Of a stretch of DNA of 12,054 nt, positions 6,727 to 12,054 are shown one piece after another (position 1 is the first letter of the stretch; each line of letters opens with the position of its first letter). Source of the DNA: Pseudomonadota bacterium (lineage in GTDB: Bacteria; Pseudomonadota; Alphaproteobacteria; Acetobacterales; Acetobacteraceae); assembly GCA_021780935.1 (NCBI GenBank), contig JAJXXT010000135.1, positions 1 through 12,054 on the forward strand, given 5' to 3'. Below the pieces are notes generated by a model. It did not search any database. It was given only the letters and a program-made list of their open reading frames with translations, and was not told where the DNA came from. The position numbers were made by a program, and so were the translations under genes.

Positions 6727-8295
6727 TCAGATCACATTCTTGCCCATCTGGTCGGCAATATAGTCGGCTTGGCGGATCGCGAGCGTGACGATCGTCAGCG
6801 TCGGGTTGCAGCCGGCGCCAGTGGTGAACTGGCTGCCGTCGGAGACGAAGAGGTTCTTGATATCGTGGCTCTGGCCATAGCGATTGACCACGCCGTCGCG
6901 TGCCCGTTCGCTCATGCGGTTGGTGCCGAGATTATGCGTCGACGGATAGGCCGGCGTGCGGAACACGCGCGTCGCGCCGACGGCCTCATAGACCATGCTG
7001 CCTTGGCGGAATCCATGCTCGCGCATCGCGATGTCGTTCGCATGGTCGTCGAAATGCACCCGCGCGACCGGTAGGCCGAACTTGTCCCTGGCCACCGGAT
7101 CGAGGCTGACGCGATTGGTCTCCTGCGGCATGTCCTCGCCGATGATCCACATCCCGGCCATGTTCGAATAATCGTCGATGCCGCTGGTGAAGCTGCGGCC
7201 CCAGTCGCCGGGATTGAGGAAGGCGGCCATGAAGGGCAGGCCGAGCGAGAGCGTCTCCAGATGATAGCCGCCGACGAAGCCGCGCCTTGGATCGTTGCCC
7301 TCCTCGTCGCGGATGATGCCGGCCATGGTGGTGCCGCGATACATGTGCACCGGGCGCGGAAAGGCGGCATAGACGCTGGCGGTGGTGTGGCGCATGTAGT
7401 TGCGCCCGACCTGGCCCGAACTGTTGGCCAGCCCGTCCGGGAACATCGAGGACGCGCTATTGAGCAGCAGACGCGGGCTTTCGAGCGAGTTGCACGCCAC
7501 CGCGACGAGGCGCGCCTTCTGCCGCTGCTGGTTGCCGGCGCCGTCGGCATAGACCACGCCGGTCACCTTGCCGGACGCGTCATGTTCGATCCGCAGCGCC
7601 ATGCTGCCGGGCCGCACCTCCAGATGGCCGGTCGCCTCGCCCTTCGGGATCTCAGTGTAGAGGGTGGACCATTTGGCGCCGAACTTGCAGCCCTGGAAGC
7701 AGAATCCGGTCTGCTGGCAGGAACTGCGATCGTCGCGCTCGCGGCTGTTGATGGACATGTTGCCGGTGTCGACACTCTTGTAGCCAAGCTTGCGGGCGCC
7801 GGCGGCGAAGACCTTGAAATTGTTGTTGCCTGGTAGCCTGGGGATATCGTTGGTACCCGTGGTGCCCATTTTGTACTCCGCCTTGGCGTAGTACGGCTCC
7901 ATTTCCTCCAGCGTCAGCGGCCAGTCCAGCAGGTTGGTGCCGGCGAGGCGCCCATAGGTCGTCAAGGCCTTGAATTCATGCGCCTGGAAGCGCAGAGAGG
8001 CGCCGGCCCAATGGATCGTCGTGCCGCCGACCGCCTTGACGATCCAGGCCGGGAGATTGGGGAAATCATGCGCCACACGCCAGCTGCCCGAGGTCGTGCG
8101 CATATCCGTCCAGGCCAGCTGGGTGAAGCTCGCCCATTCGTCGTTGATGAAGTCGCCGATGCCGAGCCGTGGGCCGGCCTCGAGGATCACCACGTTGATG
8201 CCCTTCTGGGCCAGTTCGTTGCCCAGGGTGCCGCCTCCGGCGCCCGAGCCGACGATGACGACGACGCTGTCGTCGTTCTGATCGAATTTGGTCAT
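6727..8295 (-). CDS. GMC-family FAD-dependent dehydrogenase large subunit (gluconate/sugar-alcohol dehydrogenase type)
   Basis: This 522-residue flavoprotein resembles the large subunit of membrane-bound gluconate 2-dehydrogenase, fructose dehydrogenase and FAD-glucose dehydrogenase. The FAD-binding motif GSGAGGG is at 16-22, with Glu39 ending the second strand and 'GGTTIHWAGAS' at 90-100. Three cysteines in 'CQQTGFCFQGC' (193, 199, 203) match the place where relatives hold a 3Fe-4S cluster. The GMC C-terminal active site shows His454 ('STHNLGTNRM') and Asn497 ('GAGCNPTLTIV'). There is no signal peptide. Relatives are carried to the periplasm by the Tat signal of the small subunit, which is encoded 15 nt upstream. 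It should oxidise a sugar, sugar acid or alcohol in the periplasm and pass electrons to a cytochrome or quinone. ATG 8295 has a strong GGAGGAA site. The substrate cannot be assigned. Confidence 0.9.
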   Translation of the reverse strand: MTKFDQNDDSVVVIVGSGAGGGTLGNELAQKGINVVILEAGPRLGIGDFINDEWASFTQLAWTDMRTTSGSWRVAHDFPNLPAWIVKAVGGTTIHWAGASLRFQAHEFKALTTYGRLAGTNLLDWPLTLEEMEPYYAKAEYKMGTTGTNDIPRLPGNNNFKVFAAGARKLGYKSVDTGNMSINSRERDDRSSCQQTGFCFQGCKFGAKWSTLYTEIPKGEATGHLEVRPGSMALRIEHDASGKVTGVVYADGAGNQQRQKARLVAVACNSLESPRLLLNSASSMFPDGLANSSGQVGRNYMRHTTASVYAAFPRPVHMYRGTTMAGIIRDEEGNDPRRGFVGGYHLETLSLGLPFMAAFLNPGDWGRSFTSGIDDYSNMAGMWIIGEDMPQETNRVSLDPVARDKFGLPVARVHFDDHANDIAMREHGFRQGSMVYEAVGATRVFRTPAYPSTHNLGTNRMSERARDGVVNRYGQSHDIKNLFVSDGSQFTTGAGCNPTLTIVTLAIRQADYIADQMGKNVI

Positions 8296-8310
8296 GGCGT
8301 TCCTCCCCCC

Positions 8311-8859
8311 TTATGCCGGCAGCCAGTCGAGATCGTCGAAGCCGCGATGGAGGTAGCCGCCATATTCGGCCGACGACCCCTCATAGCCGAACAGCGGCCA
8401 GAGCTCGTGCTGGTTGTAGAAGGTGGCGATGAGGTCGCCGTGGAGCTTGGCGAAGAAGGGACTGGTGTCGATCGCCCTGAGCAAAGTCACGCGATCGGCC
8501 TCCAGGCCGACACCGAGATAGGAGGTGTTGAACTGGGCGCGAGCCGCCTGGTCGAGCAGACGCACGCCGGATTCCATCATGTCGCGCAGCACGCCATCAT
8601 TTTCCGCCGCCGCATCGAAGGGCAGCACGGCCTTGATATAGAACGCGTCCGGCACGCGGTCGTGCGGGTAGATGTCGCGCGCCACGCGCACGAGCGTGGC
8701 CATCGTCTGTGGCTGGAGCGAGCGGGCGCTCTGTGCCCAGGCGGCGGTGGCTGAAATCCCCATGCCGGTGGCAGCGAGGGCGGCGGCGGGAAGCGCCGTG
8801 GCGCTGCCTCGCAGAAAGCCGCGGCGTCCGACGCTGAGGCGTTTGTCGATGTCTCGCAT
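8311..8859 (-). CDS. Gluconate 2-dehydrogenase subunit 3-like small subunit with Tat signal
   Basis: This 182-residue protein is the first gene of the dehydrogenase pair. The N-terminus is a twin-arginine signal, 'GRRGFLRG' at 11-18, followed by an Ala-rich hydrophobic stretch and a likely signal-peptidase site at 'AWAQ' (41/42). The mature part ('TLVRVARDIYPHD', 'LLDQAAR', 'FFAKLHGDLIATFYNQHELWPL') matches the subunit-3 family found beside GMC dehydrogenases. It acts as chaperone and export escort for the FAD subunit and is not itself catalytic (family knowledge). Its length is typical. The ribosome site before ATG 8859 is weak (GGGAAA). The neighbour downstream is the FAD subunit. The expected third, multihaem cytochrome c subunit is not encoded between that gene and the terminator. 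Confidence 0.88.
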   Translation of the reverse strand: MRDIDKRLSVGRRGFLRGSATALPAAALAATGMGISATAAWAQSARSLQPQTMATLVRVARDIYPHDRVPDAFYIKAVLPFDAAAENDGVLRDMMESGVRLLDQAARAQFNTSYLGVGLEADRVTLLRAIDTSPFFAKLHGDLIATFYNQHELWPLFGYEGSSAEYGGYLHRGFDDLDWLPA

Positions 8860-8924
8860 ATGACGTTTCCCATTTTGGTTTCTTGGCGGTCACGGCAGTC
8901 CGGGTCGTCGCGCCCTTCCTGGCA

Positions 8925-8953
8925 GCCGCGCCGGCCCCTTTTCCCGGCGCGGC
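8925..8953. repeat. Perfect 10-bp stem-loop in the divergent intergenic region
   Basis: GCCGCGCCGG (8925-8934) pairs with CCGGCGCGGC (8944-8953) around a 9-nt loop, CCCCTTTTC. On the plus strand CTTTG follows, so it looks terminator-like toward the glycosyltransferase. It also lies 66 nt upstream of the small-subunit start on the minus strand. It may be a leader attenuator, a regulator-binding site, or the remnant of a terminator. Confidence 0.5.
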
Positions 8954-9011
8954 CTTTGTCGCCCCGAGAACGAGTCCGAGGCTACGCGGGGGCAGCGTGC
9001 GGGGGCAAGGG

Positions 9012-9027
9012 GGTCGCTGCTGCGACC
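9012..9027 (+). repeat. Small hairpin upstream of the glycosyltransferase
   Basis: GGTCGC (9012-9017) and GCGACC (9022-9027) form a perfect 6-bp stem with loop TGCT, about 50-70 nt before the gene's possible starts. It is short and could be chance in such GC-rich DNA. Confidence 0.3.
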
Positions 9028-9048
9028 ATTTCGTTAGGATTCAAGCGG

Positions 9049-9058
9049 CATGATACGC
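9049..9058 (+). promoter_or_regulatory. Candidate -10 region, CATGATACGC, also found at 3487-3496
   Basis: The decamer CATGATACGC occurs just ahead of the glycosyltransferase gene and again at 3487-3496, 23 nt before the 2-hydroxyacid dehydrogenase start, both on the coding strand. It contains CATGAT (four of six bases of TATAAT). No convincing -35 is seen 16-18 nt upstream of either copy. It reads best as a recurrent alphaproteobacterial -10 element. Confidence 0.3.
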
Positions 9059-9099
9059 CACGGTGAAATGTTGACCCAGTGAGTGAGGACAGGCTCGAC

Positions 9100-10575
9100 A
9101 TGGGCGGAACCACGGCGGACTTCGCCCGATTGGATGGCGCTTCGAACCTGCGCGGCGGGGCTGCCCCAGGCCGGGACGCGCCTGGCGCCCCGGCGCGCTT
9201 TGCCGGTCCCTCACCGAGCCTTGCCCTCTTCCTGCTCGATTGTGCCGCGATCGGGCTGACCTGGCCGGTTCTGCTCGCGATCCTCGGGGTGCTGCCGGCG
9301 TCCACGTTCACCGCTGCGCTCGAACGGCTGATCTATCCGGGGGCAGGCCTCGCGGGGCTTTACGTGCTCGGGCTCTATCGGCGCGACATGATCCTGGAGA
9401 CGCGCAAGGCGCTCGGCCGCCTGCCGCTCGCCATCGGCTTCGGCGGCGCCGGAGCCGTGGCGAGCCTGGCCTTCATCGGGGCGCCGATCCGTGACCAAGG
9501 TTGGCTGTTCGCCGCCACGCTCGGCTGCTGCACCGCCAGCGCCGCGGCGTCTCGCGCGGCCTTCTACGGGCTGCGCCGCCGCGGCCTGTTCCGCCGCCGC
9601 CTCCTCATCGTGGGCGCCGGCAAACGCGCCTGGGATCTGGTGTGGATGCTGGGCAAGGAGGGCCGCAACCTTCATTATCAGATCGCCTTCATGCATGATC
9701 CCGCTCTTGGCGAGATCGACCCGCGGCTCGCAAACGGCTCGGCCGGGCCGATCGTGTCGGCGGATCAGCACGCCGTTCTTCCCACCGCGCGGCGCTTCGG
9801 GGCTGAGCAGATCGTGATCGCTCCGGACGAGCGGCGCGGGATGGATCTGGAATCCCTGCTGCAATGCAAGATCGCCGGCTTTCCGGTGAAGCAGTATCTC
9901 GGCTTCGTCGAGAAGGAGATCCACCGCGTCGATCTCAAGCGGATGGAACTCGGCTGGCTGCTGTTCTCGGATGGATTCTATTTCGGCCTGGTCGACCGTA
10001 TCCTGAAGCGCAGCCTGGACCTCACCGTGAGCTTCGTGCTCCTGCTGCTGTTCATGCCCTTCCTGTTGGCCGCCGCGGTCGCGATCAAGGTCGATGACGG
10101 CGGGCCGGTGTTCTATCGCCAGGAACGCGTGACGCGGGGCGGGCGGGTGTTCCGCATCACCAAGCTGCGCACCATGGGCGTCGACGCCGAGCGCGACGGT
10201 GCGGTGTGGGCGGCTGACAAGGATACCAGGATCACCCGCGTCGGCGCCCTGCTGCGGCGCACGCGCATCGACGAGATGCCGCAACTGTTCAACGTGCTGC
10301 GTGGCGACATGTCGCTCGTCGGCCCACGCCCGGAGCGGCCCGGATTCGTCGCCATGCTGGCGCGGCAGATTCCGCTCTATCAGGAGCGCCACGTGGTCAA
10401 GGCCGGGCTGACCGGCTGGGCACAGATCAACTACCCCTATGGCGCCTCGATCGACGATGCCCGCTCCAAGCTCAGCTACGACCTCTATTACGTCAAGAAT
10501 TTCAGTATCTTGTTTGATCTTCTGATCATCGCGCAGACGATCCGCGTGGTGTTCTGGCCGGGCGGCGTGCGGTAG
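9100..10575 (+). CDS. Polyprenyl-phosphate sugar phosphotransferase, exopolysaccharide initiation (PEP-CTERM/XrtA-associated type)
   Basis: This 491-residue inner-membrane protein transfers a sugar-1-phosphate to undecaprenyl phosphate as the first step of exopolysaccharide repeat-unit synthesis. Four hydrophobic segments fall in about residues 40-160. A Rossmann-like middle domain ('RLLIVGAGKRAWDLVW') follows, then a membrane re-entrant helix (308-331) and the bacterial sugar transferase domain. That domain has 'KLRTM' at 355-359, 'DEMPQLFNVLRGDMSLVGPRP' from 391 and 'GLTGWAQI'. The 'WLLFSDGF' stretch before the catalytic domain resembles the subgroup tied to PEP-CTERM/exosortase gene sets (from memory). 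I prefer ATG 9100, with GAGGACAGG ahead of it. GTG 9079 in frame would add 7 residues and is possible. No other polysaccharide gene is in the window, so the sugar is unknown. Confidence 0.88.
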   Translation: MGGTTADFARLDGASNLRGGAAPGRDAPGAPARFAGPSPSLALFLLDCAAIGLTWPVLLAILGVLPASTFTAALERLIYPGAGLAGLYVLGLYRRDMILETRKALGRLPLAIGFGGAGAVASLAFIGAPIRDQGWLFAATLGCCTASAAASRAAFYGLRRRGLFRRRLLIVGAGKRAWDLVWMLGKEGRNLHYQIAFMHDPALGEIDPRLANGSAGPIVSADQHAVLPTARRFGAEQIVIAPDERRGMDLESLLQCKIAGFPVKQYLGFVEKEIHRVDLKRMELGWLLFSDGFYFGLVDRILKRSLDLTVSFVLLLLFMPFLLAAAVAIKVDDGGPVFYRQERVTRGGRVFRITKLRTMGVDAERDGAVWAADKDTRITRVGALLRRTRIDEMPQLFNVLRGDMSLVGPRPERPGFVAMLARQIPLYQERHVVKAGLTGWAQINYPYGASIDDARSKLSYDLYYVKNFSILFDLLIIAQTIRVVFWPGGVR

Positions 10576-10590
10576 CGTCGGCGCCGACGC
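10575..10590 (+). terminator. 16-bp palindrome at the glycosyltransferase stop codon
   Basis: GCGTCGGCGCCGACGC is a perfect palindrome whose first base is the last base of the TAG stop. It can fold as a 6-bp stem with loop GCGC. There is no T-run, so it is at best a weak terminator or 3'-end structure. Confidence 0.35.
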
Positions 10591-10665
10591 CGTGCGCCGG
10601 GGGTAGCGGCGCGCGGCCATCCTGGTATCTTCCGGGCCGAATTCGCTTTGGCAGGAGGGACTCCC

Positions 10666-11655
10666 GTGCATGTGCTGATTACCGGCGCGGCTGGCATGAT
10701 TGGTCGCAAGCTGTTGGCGCGGCTGGTCGCGGATGGCGGCGTGGCAGGGCGCGCGATCGATGCCCTCTCGTTGGTCGATGTCGTGGCGCCGGAGCCGCCG
10801 CCAGGCTTCAGCGGGCGCATTACCGCGTGGGCGGCGGATCTCTCGGCTCCGGGCGAGGCCGCCCGCGCGGTCCAGGCGCGGCCGGACCTGATCTTCCATC
10901 TCGCCGCGGTCGTTTCGGGCGAAGCGGAAGCCGACTTCGACAAGGGCTACCGCGTCAATCTCGACGGCACGCGGCTGCTGTTCGAAGCCGTTCGCGCACG
11001 CGGTCTGACCGAACCGTATAGCCCCAAAATCGTTTTCACCTCGTCGATCGCGGTCTTCGGGGCGCCGTTCCCTGAGGCGATCGGCGACGAGTTCTTCACC
11101 ACGCCGCTGACGAGCTATGGCACGCAGAAGGCGATCGGCGAATTGCTGCTGGCGGATTATTCGCGGCGCGGCATATTCGACGGCATCGGCATCAGGCTGC
11201 CGACCATCTGCATCCGCCCGGGCAAGCCCAACAAGGCGGCCTCCGGGTTCTTTTCCGGTATCCTGCGCGAGCCGCTGGCGGGCCAGGAGGCGGTGCTGCC
11301 GGTCGGCGAGGACGTGATGCACTGGCATGCCAGCCCGCGTGCGGCGGTGGGCTTCCTCGTTCATGCGGCGTCTCTCGACCTCGCCCCCCTCGGGGCCCGC
11401 CGCAACCTCACCATGCCCGGGCTCGCCGCGACCGTCGGCGAACAGATCGCGGCCTTGCGCAAAGTTGCCGGCGACGGCGCGGTCCGCCTGATCCGCCGGC
11501 AGCCAGACCCGACGATCGCGGCGATCGTCGCCGGCTGGCCGCGCCGCTTCGATCCTCGCCGAGCGCTGGAGCTGGGGTTCCGCGCGGAGACCTCCTTCGA
11601 GGACATCATCCGGGTCCATATCGAAGACGAGCTCGGCGGTCGGATCGGCGCCTGA
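10666..11655 (+). CDS. denD: D-erythronate dehydrogenase-like SDR oxidoreductase
   Basis: This 329-residue extended short-chain dehydrogenase/epimerase-family protein has a near-N-terminal NAD motif, 'GAAGMIG' at 7-13, 'HLAAVVSGEAE', Ser126/127 in 'TSSIAVFG' and the catalytic pair Tyr151/Lys155 in 'YGTQKAIGE'. The later stretches 'RLPTICIRPGKPNKAASGF', 'MHWHASPRAAVGFLVHA' and 'NLTMPGLAATVGEQIAAL' are those I associate with DenD. DenD oxidises D-erythronate to 2-oxo-tetronate in a four-carbon acid sugar pathway. The other steps (OtnK-type kinase, OtnC-type aldolase, OtnI-type isomerase) are not in the window, so function is inferred from sequence alone. I chose GTG 10666 because AGGAGGGA (10653-10660) is 5 nt upstream. 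TTG 10648 would overlap that ribosome site, and ATG 10670 is out of frame. It is separated from the glycosyltransferase by 90 nt and is probably transcribed on its own. Confidence 0.82.
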   Translation: MHVLITGAAGMIGRKLLARLVADGGVAGRAIDALSLVDVVAPEPPPGFSGRITAWAADLSAPGEAARAVQARPDLIFHLAAVVSGEAEADFDKGYRVNLDGTRLLFEAVRARGLTEPYSPKIVFTSSIAVFGAPFPEAIGDEFFTTPLTSYGTQKAIGELLLADYSRRGIFDGIGIRLPTICIRPGKPNKAASGFFSGILREPLAGQEAVLPVGEDVMHWHASPRAAVGFLVHAASLDLAPLGARRNLTMPGLAATVGEQIAALRKVAGDGAVRLIRRQPDPTIAAIVAGWPRRFDPRRALELGFRAETSFEDIIRVHIEDELGGRIGA

Positions 11656-11664
11656 GCAGGCCCG

Positions 11665-11678
11665 GCGGCCGCGGCCGC
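11665..11678 (+). terminator. Palindrome after denD, weak terminator candidate
   Basis: GCGGCCGCGGCCGC is a perfect 14-bp palindrome starting 10 nt after the denD stop. It can fold as a 5-bp stem with loop CGCG and is followed a few bases later by GTTTCCC. Position suits a terminator, but the stem is short and there is no true T-run. Confidence 0.3.
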
Positions 11679-11929
11679 GCCGTTTCCCGGTGATCGCTCC
11701 GTCGGCCGGAAGAGCGGGATCCATCGCGGCTGCGTGAGGCGGCGTGGAGCGCGCGCCGCCTTGCGCCTGGCCGCCCTCGACCCTTTTCCCCACCGAGGCA
11801 GGCGCGGGTTCGGCGCGCTGCTCCGCCGGAGCGGCGGGTGCGGGATGAGCGTCGCGACGATTCGACAGCGATCCGGCGGCGCCGCCCGACCGCAACCAGA
11901 TTTCGGAGAGTTTCGACCGCGGTCCCGTC

Positions 11930-12054
11930 ATGAAAGATCCCTTCGAGCGCAATGACCGCAGGTGGAATCGCCGCAGGTCTCAATCACGTGCTCTAGAACG
12001 ATACGATTTCAGAAACAAATATCTCCGGATCGCCCGAGCCGAAACGGCTCGGTC
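11930..12054 (+). CDS. Possible start of a small unknown protein, running off the right edge
   Basis: From ATG 11930 the frame is open for 41 codons to the window end, beginning 'MKDPFERNDRRWNRRR' and continuing through 'ERYDFRNKYLRIARAE'. The Arg/Asn/Asp-rich start followed by a 'KYLxxAR' helix loosely recalls DUF4167 proteins, small alphaproteobacterial proteins with an 'EKYLQLARDA' segment. That similarity is from memory and weak. Against coding: no good ribosome site lies within 15 nt (GGAGAG is 19 nt away), third-position GC is only about half in contrast to the neighbours, and a perfect hairpin falls within it. It could equally be intergenic DNA. Confidence 0.25.
   Translation, partial: MKDPFERNDRRWNRRRSQSRALERYDFRNKYLRIARAETAR
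12034..12052. repeat. 8-bp hairpin at the right edge
   Basis: CCGAGCCG (12034-12041) pairs perfectly with CGGCTCGG (12045-12052) with loop AAA. What follows on the plus strand is cut off by the window edge, so whether it is a terminator for either strand cannot be judged. Confidence 0.45.

Larger units (their letters stand above)
11656..12054. other. 399-nt region without a confident gene
   Basis: The first part (to about 11925) is GC-rich like its surroundings and shows no convincing start, ribosome site or protein family on either strand. From about 11980 to 12030 the GC falls sharply. Small items seen are a palindrome at 11665-11678, two copies of CCGCAGGT (11956-11963 and 11971-11978), and adjacent palindromes CACGTG (11985-11990) and TCTAGA (11992-11997). 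A hairpin lies at 12034-12052. Confidence 0.5.

Noticed and set aside
9211..11952. 913-codon open frame on the minus strand opposite the sugar transferase and denD
   Set aside because: It lies antisense to two well-recognised genes and is Arg/Gln/Ala-rich with no family signal. High G/C in third positions removes stops on the opposite strand, which explains its length.
11734..11955. 73-codon plus-strand frame downstream of denD
   Set aside because: Arg/Gly-rich, no ribosome site, no family resemblance, and it is one of several overlapping short open frames in GC-rich DNA.

Overview
The window reads as one contiguous stretch of a GC-rich alphaproteobacterial chromosome. Rhodospirillales, perhaps Acetobacteraceae, is my best guess. 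That rests on the strong G/C third-position bias, the chorismate mutase-hisC-tyrA gene order, a Tat-linked GMC dehydrogenase with a separate small subunit, and a glycine-rich beta-roll protein of the kind common in that group. The taxonomy is inference. I see no insertion sequence, phage gene, CRISPR array, tRNA or rRNA.

Layout. (1) 1-468, +: the C-terminal end of TamB, the outer-membrane assembly/translocation protein, cut by the left edge. (2) 506-3368, all on the minus strand: a tight operon read as chorismate mutase, then hisC, then tyrA. The first two overlap by ATGA and the last two are 5 nt apart. It covers the chorismate-to-prephenate-to-tyrosine branch, with an aminotransferase that may serve both histidine and aromatic amino acid synthesis. 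(3) 3520-5136, +: a D-2-hydroxyacid dehydrogenase and a flavin reductase-like FMN protein in a two-gene operon, divergent from the aromatic operon. (4) 5207-6664, +: a glycine-rich RTX/beta-roll protein, probably secreted by a type I system encoded elsewhere. (5) 6727-8859, minus strand: a two-subunit membrane-type dehydrogenase. The Tat-exported small subunit comes first, then the FAD (GMC) subunit with a probable iron-sulfur motif. No cytochrome c subunit gene is present. A perfect 16-bp stem with a GUAA loop separates it from the convergent RTX gene. (6) 9100-10575, +: a polyprenyl-phosphate sugar transferase that starts exopolysaccharide synthesis and resembles the PEP-CTERM/XrtA-associated type. 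(7) 10666-11655, +: an SDR enzyme that closely resembles D-erythronate dehydrogenase (DenD). (8) 11656-12054: no confident gene. A lower-GC segment at the right edge carries an open frame from 11930 that may be the start of a small gene running out of the window.

Most of the content is recognisable metabolism and cell-surface biology. I did not find an obvious new multi-gene system. The points most worth a second look are the beta-roll protein with its Asp-poor middle, the chorismate mutase with a degenerate prephenate-dehydratase/ACT-like tail, the dehydrogenase lacking its cytochrome, several perfect hairpins in leaders and gene junctions, and the unassigned right edge.
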